From Lachnospiraceae bacterium XBB1006 (GTDB lineage: Bacteria; Bacillota; Clostridia; Lachnospirales; Lachnospiraceae): 64,000 nucleotides of DNA. How positions within the stretch are numbered: the first letter of the stretch is position 1; each line of letters opens with the position of its first letter. Shown here piece after piece: positions 26,480-35,119 of this stretch. The DNA lies in the NCBI GenBank assembly GCA_900115795.1, contig FOXT01000012.1, forward strand, positions 43,573 through 107,572, written 5' to 3'. Both the position numbers and the translations under genes were made by a program. The notes under the pieces were generated by a model. That model searched no databases and was not told the DNA's origin. It worked only from the letters and a program-made list of their open reading frames with translations.

Positions 26480-26949
26480 ACAAATCCACCTCCAAATCTA
26501 ATCGTAATACGACTTATATTTTTAGTTTTACACATATAGTTTCATGATTATGCATTCCCACTGCATTTATAAGCAATCAACTACATTTTATACTCGCTGG
26601 CAGTAATCAGCAATACTTTTTATGCATATGTCACAAAGTATTCATGCTATTATCACTACACACTAGCACATTGCACTTTTCTCCGTCTTGCTAAAGCATT
26701 CAAACCTTCTCACCAAAATCGCTTTCTTCAATTCTCTCCATATTTCCATATTTCCTTCAACAATCAAATATTACCGCCTATGGTGTACGTTAAAAAAGGC
26801 AGCATACAAGAGTAACTGTCCTTTAAAAAGCTGCCTAGAAATTAACAGTTTGTTCCATACTATTACAATATATAACTCATATTCTTAGTCCACCACTAGT
26901 TTCCTTGAATATAAACATCCATAAACTCATTAAAATTTCTAATCAGATT
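26480..26949. other. Gene-free region upstream of the HNH cassette
   Basis: About 470 AT-rich bases. It should contain the promoter of the cassette (the start is preceded by GGAGGTGG), but no clear -35/-10 pair was picked out. A weak inverted repeat GGCAGC/GCTGCC lies at about 26800-26845. On the minus strand, ENFMDVYIQGN-like coding remains end near 26900. Confidence 0.4.
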
Positions 26950-27185
26950 TTTTGTCTCTATCTCAATCCAACGGGAATTCCCACAATCTGATGCACAACA
27001 GGCATCCAATAACCAAATTCCCTACTGCCAGCTCTAATCCTGACACAAAAAACCAAATGGTGTTCAGAAAGCCGGGCACCACCCTGCTTTCGTCTACAAT
27101 TTCTTTACTGAAGGTATTCAGCGATATGGATAGCAGCTTAAAACACTACACCCCACCGATATGCCTACAGTGATAGAAAGCACTC
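26950..27185 (-). pseudogene. Decayed yccF-like membrane protein gene
   Basis: The minus strand reads, over two frames, CFKLLSISLNTFSKEIV, then LNTIWFFVSGLELAVGNLVIG, then IVGIPVGL. This is the repeated YccF pattern (NxxWFxxxGxxLA, xxGIPxG, CFKLxxxxLxPFG). A stop lies just before CFKL and a frameshift before IVGIP, so it is a remnant. A second frame nearby ends NFNEFMDVYIQGN and may be a different gene tail. Confidence 0.55.
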
Positions 27186-27199
27186 ATCATTCGCCTTTT

Positions 27200-27457
27200 C
27201 TACACATTTGGGTCAATCTTAATCTCTCCAGTGATACACTTTGAACCATAAATAAAATAGCCTTCTCTCCGCTGCCATATCTGTTCTGCACCGCCAGGGA
27301 AAAACTGCTTTTCACCAACAACGTCCCCCAAAAAAGTAACATTTTTGCGTTGAGCAAATTCTTCTAATAATTCTTTACGAATCAAAAGTTCACCATGAAT
27401 TTCACCCAAAACGCTAGTGTCAAAAATCCCCACGAACTGCCATTCGTGGGGGTTCAC
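27200..27457 (-). pseudogene. C-terminal fragment of an unknown protein
   Basis: The last 75 residues look like a real protein tail (GELLIRKELLEEFAQRKNV, GGAEQIWQRREGYFIYGSK). The only start, a GTG, lies inside the terminator hairpin of the NERD gene, so the upstream part seems lost. The family is not recognised. Confidence 0.4.
27425..27453 (-). terminator. Rho-independent terminator of the NERD gene
   Basis: The minus strand has a CCCCACGAA/TTCGTGGGG stem with a six-base loop followed by ATTTTT. It lies about 50 bases after the stop of the NERD gene. Confidence 0.8.
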
Positions 27458-27501
27458 TTTGTGCCGACTCAGACATAGATTTTAATTATTCGTTACAATG
27501 T

Positions 27502-28287
27502 TCACTCAATATTTCTTATAAATCTACACTCCGGATAATTTGAACACCCATAGAACTGATTTCCAGCATTTTTCCCCTTCCTTGCTGTTCTTAAAACAAG
27601 CGTTCCTCCGCATCGAGGACAAACCTTACTTCTTGCAGATTCTTTAATTGCGTTGACGTGACGCTCTTTCATCTCTTCACTCACGGTAGTTAACGGCAAT
27701 AACCGATTATACAATTCTTTAACCATTGTCTGGTCGTAAATATCATCTAATCCTCTAAATTTATTCTTAATACTTTTCTTAAAAGCATCCTCTCTACATA
27801 CGCAAACATTCTCTGGATTATAAGTAATACTCTTCAATTCACAATTAGTGCCAAAAACAATAAATGAGAATGCCTTCACACCACCCAAATACTCTTGCAA
27901 TGCCTTGATATGTGTGCGATTCTGCCATATTGGATTATAAAACTTGTATTTATGACTCTTCTCAGAACTATATTTTCCGGCATACAACGTTGCTGTCCAC
28001 TGCCGCTGATTTTCACTACCAAATATATATCCTGAATAATTTTTACTTTCGACGACAACAATCCCCTTTGACGTGATATATAAAACATCTATCTCCGTTG
28101 TTTTGCCATTATACGGCACATACACATTTCTAAGACTGTATCCTTCATATTCCGTATACCCAATCTGGTCAAGGTCTTTAACTATACGAGCCTCGCCTCT
28201 CTCTCCTTTGGCTTTCGGATTGCTTAAGTGTATTGAGATTACGATGAAAAAAATTATGAGTGCAACAATAATAACCATTAATTCCAT
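27502..28287 (-). CDS. NERD-domain nuclease-like protein with topoisomerase-type zinc finger
   Basis: A 261-residue protein. An N-terminal transmembrane segment (about 4-21) is followed by a NERD domain (KGERGEARIVKDL, TEIDVLYIT and VVVESKNYSG, the PD-(D/E)xK-like core). A C-terminal zinc finger (CPRCGGTLVLR then YGCSNYPECRFI) resembles topoisomerase I C4 fingers. Such proteins are common in accessory regions and are thought to act on DNA at the membrane. The gene is single and ends in a clear terminator. Confidence 0.85.
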   Translation of the reverse strand: MELMVIIVALIIFFIVISIHLSNPKAKGERGEARIVKDLDQIGYTEYEGYSLRNVYVPYNGKTTEIDVLYITSKGIVVVESKNYSGYIFGSENQRQWTATLYAGKYSSEKSHKYKFYNPIWQNRTHIKALQEYLGGVKAFSFIVFGTNCELKSITYNPENVCVCREDAFKKSIKNKFRGLDDIYDQTMVKELYNRLLPLTTVSEEMKERHVNAIKESARSKVCPRCGGTLVLRTARKGKNAGNQFYGCSNYPECRFIRNIE

Positions 28288-28531
28288 ATGTATACTTTGT
28301 GCGCCTCCCGATCAAAACTGCATTCTGCAAATTACGGAATCTCATAATCCGCAAGTACATTATACGTGTTTCCATCCAAACATGTGTGGCTTTTGTATGG
28401 CAAAATCATGAACTCATCCCTGTGCCAATAATCTTCTCATATCATAATTCTAAATGTCTTCCCTACATAGAATTTTAATATTCAAATGATATAATAACCA
28501 CAAAACTAATATACGAGGGGGATTCATCGTT

Positions 28532-29599
28532 ATGAAAAATTTAAAAAAAATCACCGTAATAATTCTTGTTATGTCGCTTCTTTTCACAATCACGCCATCA
28601 CTGCAAATAAATGCAGCTTCAAAGTATAATGCTAAAAAAATTGCCAAATACCTAAAGAAGAACATTTCCACAACAACAAGATACAAAGCATATACCAAGA
28701 AATCGGATCCGAATAAACTCCTTGGTCGCCCAAAGCAGTATACTGGAAAAGCTGACTTTTTTGACACCCGTGTTGATTCCTCCGAAGCAGGTACTATTGA
28801 AGTTTTTAGAAACAAAAAGAATTGCACTGCTCGTTATAAATATTTAAAAGTCTTTCAAGACCCATCCTTAGGCGTTTTGGGCTTATCACAGTATATGATC
28901 CGGTTTGATAAAGCAATTATTCGCATCAGCAATGACCTAACACGAAAAGAAGCCGGCGTATACAGATACTATCTTGAAAAGTATTTTGGAAAAAAAGCAA
29001 TTAAATCTGATGTTAAACCAGTAAAACCTCCAAAAGCAAAGATAAAATTAAAAGTCGACGATTCATCTCTTATAATTGATGATACCACTTTTGTTGATTT
29101 AACCGGTTATACTGGTAAAGTAAAATGGTCCGTGTCTAGCAACCTTAAAATCACAGCAAAACTTAGCTCAACAACTATTGAAGTGAAAGGAATAAAAAAA
29201 GGAACTGGTACTGTCATAGCGTTAGCCAAAGGTAAGAAATATACTAAGAAAATATATGTATCCGATCCATACCAGCTCGCTGAATTCATTCGCATTACAG
29301 ACGTTTTTATGGACAATGATTCCTTTTCTTTCACCGTTGAAAACACGGGTACAGATATCATCACAATTGACGGCGAATGTTACATTAGTGATAATTTGGA
29401 CCACGGATATGCGTATATTAACGAAGATCATTCTGACGAAACACTTGAACCTGGTCAAATGAAATCTTTTAGCTACTATCAGTTTTATGGTGAAGATGAT
29501 AACTTCTACCTTGACGATGCTTCCTATATGGTAGATATCATATATCAAGGTACGAAATACACTTACTTCCGCGAACAAGATTATCAGTCTTTTGATTAA
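28532..29599 (+). CDS. Secreted protein with Ig-like (BIG2-type) domain
   Basis: A 355-residue plus-strand protein, one of few here. A signal peptide (about residues 1-29) ends at INAAS. The middle has a BIG2/Ig-like pattern (GYTGKVKWSVSS then IEVKGIKKGTGTVIALAKGKKYTKKIYV). The C-terminal domain is strand-rich and acidic. GAGGGGG lies about 10 bases before the ATG, and a -10 TATAAT is at 28490-28495. A cell-surface or secreted role is likely; no enzyme motif is seen. Its end is marked by a terminator at 29640. Confidence 0.8.
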   Translation: MKNLKKITVIILVMSLLFTITPSLQINAASKYNAKKIAKYLKKNISTTTRYKAYTKKSDPNKLLGRPKQYTGKADFFDTRVDSSEAGTIEVFRNKKNCTARYKYLKVFQDPSLGVLGLSQYMIRFDKAIIRISNDLTRKEAGVYRYYLEKYFGKKAIKSDVKPVKPPKAKIKLKVDDSSLIIDDTTFVDLTGYTGKVKWSVSSNLKITAKLSSTTIEVKGIKKGTGTVIALAKGKKYTKKIYVSDPYQLAEFIRITDVFMDNDSFSFTVENTGTDIITIDGECYISDNLDHGYAYINEDHSDETLEPGQMKSFSYYQFYGEDDNFYLDDASYMVDIIYQGTKYTYFREQDYQSFD

Positions 29600-29639
29600 T
29601 TTTTCGCAATAACATTCATTTCAGCTATTTAAAAGTTCT

Positions 29640-29677
29640 CAGTAGGGGGAAATAACTCACCCCCTACTGTTTTCTTT
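29640..29677 (+). terminator. Terminator of the secreted protein gene
   Basis: A CAGTAGGGGG/CCCCCTACTG stem with a ten-base loop is followed by TTTTCTTT. It overlaps the end of the converging metallopeptidase fragment, whose last codons form part of the stem. Confidence 0.85.
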
Positions 29678-30265
29678 ACTGTATTGTATCCCCACTTTCT
29701 TTCGTTCTCCATTCCGCCCCACCAGCTTCCTTAACACCGACTCCTTCTCCTGAACCACCTTCTTTGACTCCACCGCATCCTGCACCTTCTGTACAGGCTC
29801 ACTAGCTTCCACTCCCACACCGCTATCCGGTAGATGATACGATTTATCACCAGCAAAACAATCAGAATCACTCTCGCAAGCCGAAACATAAAAATGACCT
29901 TCTCCGACTTTGCCATCCAGTCCTGTTTCTTTTTCCATAATTTTATCAGTTTCAATGTTTTTCTCCACTTCTGAAAGCATTTCCGACGTTGTTTTCCGAA
30001 TCCGCTGCATGGAGCTTCGCAGTTCATTCAACTCTTTTCCTTTGCTCCATCCTGCGATGTAACCGAAAGAATACTCCGACGAGTCTATTCCGAAATACTG
30101 ACACACTGCATACGCTACCGACTCCGCCTCTACTTCTTTGTTATTGCGATTCATTTTTTCGCCATCTGCTCCATACAGACGTGCGTGGGTAATTTCGTGA
30201 ATTAGTGTTTTCAACGTCTGCGTCTGGGACATTCCTTCTTTGAATACAATCTGATTATCCTTCAC
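29657..30265 (-). pseudogene. ArdC-type zincin metallopeptidase, C-terminal fragment
   Basis: The 202-residue reading frame is the C-terminal part of the large antirestriction-like (ArdC) proteins of conjugative elements. The zinc-protease motif is HEITHARL and the following conserved stretch is EVEAESVAYAVCQYFGIDSS. The N-terminal DNA-binding domain is missing. Upstream codons still read as the family (FRDQAKGFY) and run into a relaxase fragment, so a deletion joined the two genes. It is probably non-functional. Confidence 0.75.
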
Positions 30266-30678
30266 GCGATAAAAGCCCTTCGCTTGGTCTCGAAAGGCTT
30301 TGTAGGTAATCGTCGCAATGCAATTCCGAAAAAATAGAAATTCCGTAACTTCTTTTTTCCATCCATGGATATGGCATTGAAGATGATGTGGTTATGAATG
30401 TGGGCCTTGTCCACGTGGGTGCTGACGGTAAAGGCATACTTTCCTTTCGTAAAACGCCTGGCGTTTTCATCCCCAATGGCGTTGGCTTTTTCCAGGGTGA
30501 TTTCTCCGGACTTAAAAGACTGCCGAATCTGGTAGGTGATAATCTCCCGGGTGCGAAGCGCCCGCATGGTTTGACCGTCTTTTTTTTCATTCTCCGAATA
30601 GCCCAGGCGGTCGGATAAACTTTTATACAAGTTGCTTCCTTTGGTGATGTGAAGTGCAATTAATCGCGTTGCTGCCAT
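30262..30678 (-). pseudogene. MobP-type relaxase, N-terminal fragment
   Basis: About 138 residues of a relaxase, starting MAATRLIALHITKG with GGAGG 7 bases before. The catalytic HxDxxHxHxxxN pattern is present in HVDKAHIHNHIIFNAIS. After KKLRNFYF the sequence jumps out of family, into the overlapping frame of the ArdC fragment. Full relaxases in Tn1549-like elements are about 450-550 residues, so this is the first quarter only. Confidence 0.8.
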
Positions 30679-30773
30679 TGCTTTTCCTCCCACGAAAAAA
30701 GGATAGCTCTTTCGAACTGTCCTAATCATTACTTATTCTTTATAAGATTTGCTTAACTACATAATTTCGAAGA

Positions 30774-30902
30774 TTATTTGGCTCCCGGGGTATCGTTGCC
30801 GTACCCTTCCATCAGGTTGACACCGCCCCATACACCAAGTCCTGCGCCAAGCGCGATTACCAATGTTTTTAAAATTGTGATTACTGATTTGAAAAATGCC
30901 AT
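30774..30902 (-). pseudogene. Maff2-family conjugation protein, truncated
   Basis: A 42-residue ORF starting MAFFKSVITILKTLVIALG and containing VWGGVNLMEGYGND, the signature of the Maff2 family of small membrane proteins in Tn1549-type elements. Family members are about 70 residues; a stop cuts this one after GAK. AAGGTG precedes the ATG. It lies directly upstream of the relaxase fragment. Confidence 0.7.
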
Positions 30903-30997
30903 ACTTGTTCACCTTCTAAGACTTCGCCCCAGTCCTTTCTTTTTTTCGCCAAAATTTTTATCGAAAAAAGCCAATAGAAGTCTAATTAATTTTTCTC

Positions 30998-31483
30998 CTA
31001 TCCAAAGTATTTTTCAGCACGTTTGAACACATACTTATACCCTGCTTCAGCAGGATTTGAATAGCAATCCTCTTCAACCGTTCTTAAAAAATAGCCGCAT
31101 TTTTCAAAAAGCCTTTGCATTGCAACATTACTTGCTCGTGTCTCAGCAGCGATTCTATCCAAATTGGACTCTTTGTATTCTTTATATGCGTAGTTCATTA
31201 GCTTTTGACCAAGCCCCATTTTCCTATAATCAAGGTGAACCGCTACATTCATTATTTTTAGAAAATCATGCTCATCGCTCCCCGTCCAGTTATAGGTAAA
31301 TATGTTGCCAATAATTTTGGAACCATCCATAAGACAATAGTAGGTTGCTCTATCATCCTCCAACAAGTCTTTCCAGTCGGACTCTTTCCAATAATCTACA
31401 GGGAAACAAAGCTTATCAAATTCGTATATGGCATCATAGCTCTCAATCCCCAGTTTTTTCTCTATAATTCTTTCGCTGTCCAC
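30998..31483 (-). CDS. GNAT-family N-acetyltransferase
   Basis: A 161-residue acetyltransferase. The acetyl-CoA loop is YRKMGLGQKLMNYA near residues 84-97, followed by AAETRASNVAMQRLFEKCG, typical of RimI-like GNATs. Substrate unknown. It is a single gene in a patchwork of fragments, so it is probably cargo. Confidence 0.8.
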   Translation of the reverse strand: MDSERIIEKKLGIESYDAIYEFDKLCFPVDYWKESDWKDLLEDDRATYYCLMDGSKIIGNIFTYNWTGSDEHDFLKIMNVAVHLDYRKMGLGQKLMNYAYKEYKESNLDRIAAETRASNVAMQRLFEKCGYFLRTVEEDCYSNPAEAGYKYVFKRAEKYFG

Positions 31484-31499
31484 CTTTGCACTCCTTTAA

Positions 31500-31625
31500 A
31501 TTTCCTAATTCTTTTCGGGAATCACCATTTTGAACGATTAAATAACAGGCATATCTTGTAAGCGCATGATCATTCTTCGTACGAGGTGCCTCCCCACCTT
31601 CAACCAAATTCCTGACCTCAGGCAA
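31500..31625 (-). pseudogene. Fragment of a DinD/BRO-like protein
   Basis: About 40 codons read EVRNLVEGGEA then DHALTRYACYLIVQNGDSRKE, which matches the conserved core of DNA-damage-inducible protein D and related BRO/antirepressor proteins. Both ends are missing. It is probably a remnant. Confidence 0.5.
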
Positions 31626-31630
31626 ATCGG

Positions 31631-32893
31631 TCAGTGACCTAAATTTAAAAGTATCTTTTCACTTATCTCTTTCGCACTCTTATATCCGTTGCCGGCTAAC
31701 ATATCAGCAGCTTCTTTTAATGCTTTTTCAAATCGATTTGCAACCAAATCATATACATTCATAACCATTTTTTTACCTATTTTCATATCTTGAGCAGCAA
31801 CTTCAAAACCCTTGCGGTTAATCTTATTAATATTAAGCTCACCGCCAATAAAAAGTGACATCTCATTCGTCATTTTATAGACTCTTGTACTAACAATATC
31901 ATATGCTGGAGCCAATCGCATTTCACCTAAATCCTCACTATACAGAATTGAATAATTCTTAATATGGCAATCGGTATTTCCTATCAAGCAGTTAAAAACG
32001 ATGCGCTCTAAAAGCTTCTTCTGATCTTCCAGAGGATTTGATGAGTTCGATGCCACCAAATCAAACATTTTTCCCATATATCCCGAAGGCTCTTTTTCAT
32101 ATTTCTGAGAAGAAGCGATTCCTAAAGCTTGTGAAAAATCTTCTTGATGAAGCCGAAGTGGTGTATGCAAACCATCAATTGTTTTTCTATCAGAGAGTTT
32201 TCTGTCATACCTTTGCGTTGCAAACAAAATTTCCTCGTCTTTACCCTTTCCCAGATTAATAATGAAACTATCCGGCACATCAATTCCAAGCAATTTGGCA
32301 GTTAACATACATAATTGTTCATTCAAAACAATCTGTTCCAAACGAACATGGCTCTGTTTTACGATATGGGTACTTGGTGCATTACCTTTAGGCAAATACC
32401 ATTCATCATGATCCTTGTCATAGTATAAGCCAACTTTCCCGGAAGCTCCCGTCAAAGATAAATGTGTCTCCATCAATATCCGCGTGGATCTTGTCGCACC
32501 CCCAGCAGCCAATTCTTTTACCTGCTTGATTCCAAGTTTCTCATAATGCTGTGAAGTAGATTTTTCCCCCTCTACCACCATGATGGCGCCAAGGCACTCT
32601 CTACCCAGTTCAGCCAAAATGGATAAATAATCATTTTCATCCACCTTTGCCCAATTCGCAACCGCTCTTCTGGAAAATCCCTCTGGAAGAAGACCTTCAA
32701 AAAAGTTTTTAGTCTGTTGAATTGAGAATTCTTCCATCTGAAAAGGAAGAGATATGGAAATTGGATGACCATAGGACGAATCCATATATTCATTTTCATA
32801 CTGAAATCGTGCGTCCGTGTAATCGCTTCCAGCAATATGTCCAACTAGTCTTTGCTCTCCAAGTATCTCTATATAAACCTGCAGATTTTTCAT
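31631..32893 (-). CDS. hipA: HipA-type kinase toxin
   Basis: A 420-residue HipA-like Ser/Thr kinase. The N-terminal HipA_N part (VGHIAGSDYTDARFQYENEY) is followed by the kinase domain: GASGKVGLYYD, catalytic GNTDCHIKNYSILY near residues 300-313 and metal-binding PAYDIVST. In known systems HipA phosphorylates glutamyl-tRNA synthetase or another translation target and slows growth; the antitoxin binds it. It overlaps hipB by 4 bases. All key residues seem present. Confidence 0.9.
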   Translation of the reverse strand: MKNLQVYIEILGEQRLVGHIAGSDYTDARFQYENEYMDSSYGHPISISLPFQMEEFSIQQTKNFFEGLLPEGFSRRAVANWAKVDENDYLSILAELGRECLGAIMVVEGEKSTSQHYEKLGIKQVKELAAGGATRSTRILMETHLSLTGASGKVGLYYDKDHDEWYLPKGNAPSTHIVKQSHVRLEQIVLNEQLCMLTAKLLGIDVPDSFIINLGKGKDEEILFATQRYDRKLSDRKTIDGLHTPLRLHQEDFSQALGIASSQKYEKEPSGYMGKMFDLVASNSSNPLEDQKKLLERIVFNCLIGNTDCHIKNYSILYSEDLGEMRLAPAYDIVSTRVYKMTNEMSLFIGGELNINKINRKGFEVAAQDMKIGKKMVMNVYDLVANRFEKALKEAADMLAGNGYKSAKEISEKILLNLGH

Positions 32894-33108
32894 TTTTTTC
32901 CTCGTTCTTCTATAATCAAATCCAAACCCAACATATTTGCCACTCTTAATGCCTTTTCCAATTCTATTGTTGGCTTCCCGTTTTCCAATTCTGAAATAAA
33001 ACTGGTGCTAAACCCGGTAAAATCACTGAGATACTTTTGGGTGTAGCCCAATTCTTTTCTTCTGGTTTTTAGAGTACTCCCGAACTCTTTTGCATCAAAT
33101 ACCTTCAT
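32890..33108 (-). CDS. hipB: HipB-type XRE antitoxin
   Basis: A 72-residue helix-turn-helix protein with LKTRRKELGYTQKYLSDFTG then FISELENGKPTIELEKALRVA, the canonical XRE fold. The ATG at 33108 (MKVFDAKEF) is preferred over 33120 because GGAG lies 6 bases upstream. It binds HipA and very probably the three palindromes upstream, so the operon represses itself. Confidence 0.9.
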   Translation of the reverse strand: MKVFDAKEFGSTLKTRRKELGYTQKYLSDFTGFSTSFISELENGKPTIELEKALRVANMLGLDLIIEERGKK

Positions 33109-33120
33109 ATTCTTCTCCAT

Positions 33121-33214
33121 ATAGCCGTACGGCTAAATCTCCTGAACAAGTGCAAGAATATAGCCGAACGGCTATATTCTCATATACTCATTATAAACAT
33201 AGTCGTACGGCTAT
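33121..33214 (-). promoter_or_regulatory. Three evenly spaced hipBA operators
   Basis: Three palindromes lie at 33122-33135 (TAGCCGTACGGCTA), 33160-33175 (ATAGCCGAACGGCTAT) and 33199-33214 (ATAGTCGTACGGCTAT). Their centres are exactly 39 bp apart. They cover the hipBA promoter and should bind HipB dimers cooperatively. Confidence 0.85.
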
Positions 33215-33242
33215 GTCAATACTTTAAACGAAACAATTTCGG

Positions 33243-34136
33243 TCAAGACTCTTGTAATATGGTTCCAATATCACCATCAATACATATACTTCGATCTGCA
33301 ATTTCCTCTGGGCAGAATGATTCACCATAATTTAAGCAGGCATATACCGCTTTTTCATTTGCCAGCGTCATCTGCCAGAACGGATACTTTATTATTACAG
33401 GCGTATTAGCTCCTACTCCCAATTCAAGATAAAGAACATGAAGATTCTCATGTCTACGAATAAAATCAGAATATGCCGCAGATGCCCTATGCCATCCTTC
33501 ATCTTCGACAAAAGAATCATCCGCTCTCAAATTCATAGTCATATCAGAGCCATCATCAGGGCACTTTGGAATCATCTTAGAAGGAATTTCCATCAGTAGC
33601 TTACCATCAACCGGTACCTGAAATACTCCCTGATCATCTCTTACAAAACCTTGTGCTTCCATAGCTTTCATTACCCACTCTTCATTATCAAAGGTTTTCT
33701 GAATAGCAGGATTCACGCTCTGAAATAAGCCATAATCACCCTGAGTATAGAACAGTCTTTTCTTGTTAAAACCTGCTCTTTGAAACTGGTGATCTACATT
33801 TGTTGTGATAACAAAATAATCCTTATCGGAAACCATCTTAAGAAGATCCCTATACACTGGCTTTGGAGCATCAATATATCTGTTAAAATAAATATGTCTT
33901 GCCCACCAGGCCCAGCGGATTTCTTCACTCGGAAACGGATAAAATCCACCTGAATACATATCCCTGATACCAAATCTTTTTACAAAATCAAAGAAGTATT
34001 TTTCAAAACGTTCGCCACTATATGTTAAGCCAGCAGATGTTGATAGTCCCGCTCCTGCACCAATGACAATTGCGTCCGCTTCCTTGATTTCTTGCAAAAG
34101 TCTTTTTATTTGCTCTTCATCATATAAGTTTTTCAT
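33243..34136 (-). CDS. Sir2-family enzyme of the SirTM type
   Basis: About 297 residues. NAD-binding motif GAGAGLSTSAGLTY near 26-39, and FVITTNVDHQFQRAG near 104-118, fit sirtuins; the fold is the macrodomain-linked SirTM type, which can ADP-ribosylate a protein partner. The ATG at 34136 overlaps the macrodomain gene by 17 bases. No zinc-binding CxxC pair of classical deacetylases is obvious. In other Firmicutes the SirTM-macrodomain pair works with a lipoylated GcvH-like protein, which is absent here. Confidence 0.85.
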   Translation of the reverse strand: MKNLYDEEQIKRLLQEIKEADAIVIGAGAGLSTSAGLTYSGERFEKYFFDFVKRFGIRDMYSGGFYPFPSEEIRWAWWARHIYFNRYIDAPKPVYRDLLKMVSDKDYFVITTNVDHQFQRAGFNKKRLFYTQGDYGLFQSVNPAIQKTFDNEEWVMKAMEAQGFVRDDQGVFQVPVDGKLLMEIPSKMIPKCPDDGSDMTMNLRADDSFVEDEGWHRASAAYSDFIRRHENLHVLYLELGVGANTPVIIKYPFWQMTLANEKAVYACLNYGESFCPEEIADRSICIDGDIGTILQES

Positions 34137-34932
34137 AAATGGCCTTATCTTCGTCTTTGAAAACATTGAATATCACCCTTTCTACCTTACCAGGATTATC
34201 ACGGAGCCATTCTGATACAGTCTTAACCGCAATCTCAGCCGCTTTTTTGTTAGGAAAATGAAATACCCCTGTCGAAATACAGCAAAAAGCAACGCTCTTC
34301 AGGCCATTTTCAGCACACATATCCAAAGTGTTTCTATAGCAGTTCTCCAAATCCTTTTCCAATTCAGGCGTAAGTTTGTACTGGACAATTGGTCCTACTA
34401 TATGAATAACTTTTTTTGCCGGAAGATTATACGCTTCAGTGAGCATTGGAACGGCGGTGGGCTGCTCATAATCTCTTCCATATCTGATTCGAAGTTCATT
34501 CATCTGCCTGTTGCACTCAGCTCTTAATTGCACTCCTGCAAAAGTATGGATACAGTTATCTATGCAAGTATGCATCGGGACAAAACAACCGAGCATCTGC
34601 GAATTAGCCGCATTCACAATAGCATCCACCGAAAGTCTTGTGATATCTCCTTGCCAGATAGAAAGTCCATCCCTGATAACCGGGATGTCTGATAGATTCA
34701 CCACACCCTTTTCAGCCACTCTTTCTGTCAGATATTCATCCTGTACTCTCATTACTTCAGAGGACAATTCTTTTGGCATACGGATGTTCATAAGCGACCT
34801 TAAGATTCGTCTTTTATCTTCCGTACTATTTGGAGTCTGTAATTCCTTATATTCATCTGAATCTGCCTTGAACTCTTCTACAAGATAATCAAGACGTTCT
34901 TCCTGTTTTGTATTCTTTGACATAGCTTTCAT
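34120..34932 (-). CDS. Macrodomain protein-ADP-ribose hydrolase
   Basis: A 270-residue zinc-type macrodomain. The core is GDITRLSVDAIVNAANSQM with metal-ligand region CFVPMHTCIDNCIHTFAG, then CCISTGVFHFPN. It should remove ADP-ribose that the adjacent SirTM adds. The start at 34932 has no clear Shine-Dalgarno, and IS607 begins about 15 bases upstream, so normal transcription and possibly the native start have been altered by the insertion. Confidence 0.85.
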   Translation of the reverse strand: MKAMSKNTKQEERLDYLVEEFKADSDEYKELQTPNSTEDKRRILRSLMNIRMPKELSSEVMRVQDEYLTERVAEKGVVNLSDIPVIRDGLSIWQGDITRLSVDAIVNAANSQMLGCFVPMHTCIDNCIHTFAGVQLRAECNRQMNELRIRYGRDYEQPTAVPMLTEAYNLPAKKVIHIVGPIVQYKLTPELEKDLENCYRNTLDMCAENGLKSVAFCCISTGVFHFPNKKAAEIAVKTVSEWLRDNPGKVERVIFNVFKDEDKAIYEKLI

Positions 34933-34945
34933 CTGCCACTCAAAA

Positions 34946-35119
34946 TGTGTTTAAATATACTCAAACACATCGAGAAATTGAAGTCCTCGCGGATACTTCT
35001 TACTGTTTCAATGTGTATGCTTTGGTGGTTGCAAACAACACACTACTAACAAGTTCTTGTACACTCCACAGTCGTAAATTCCCGAAAATAGCCTTCGGTA
35101 CATACTTACATTTGCTTGA
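34946..35119 (-). ncRNA. Probable TnpB guide RNA (omega RNA) region
   Basis: The 174 bases after tnpB are non-coding and structured, with GGACTTCAA and a terminal TGTGTTT hairpin at the element end. In related elements the omega RNA starts within the tnpB 3' end and extends past the transposon end, so the guide would be the flanking DNA near 34925-34945. Assigned by position. Confidence 0.45.

Noticed and set aside
18389-26795. Recurring TAGGGTGTACGTTA-like motif (18389, 20469, 26779)
   Set aside because: A 14-base match between two sites and a 12-base match to a third are expected by chance in 64 kb of AT-rich DNA; the sites are not at similar positions relative to genes.
26952-27173. Plus-strand ORF of 73 codons
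   Set aside because: The minus strand in the same place shows yccF-like motifs over two frames; the plus-strand ORF has no family features.
27430-27457. GTG at 27457 as a real start for the ORF at 27200
   Set aside because: It lies within the terminator stem of the NERD gene and has no ribosome site, so the ORF is treated as a fragment.
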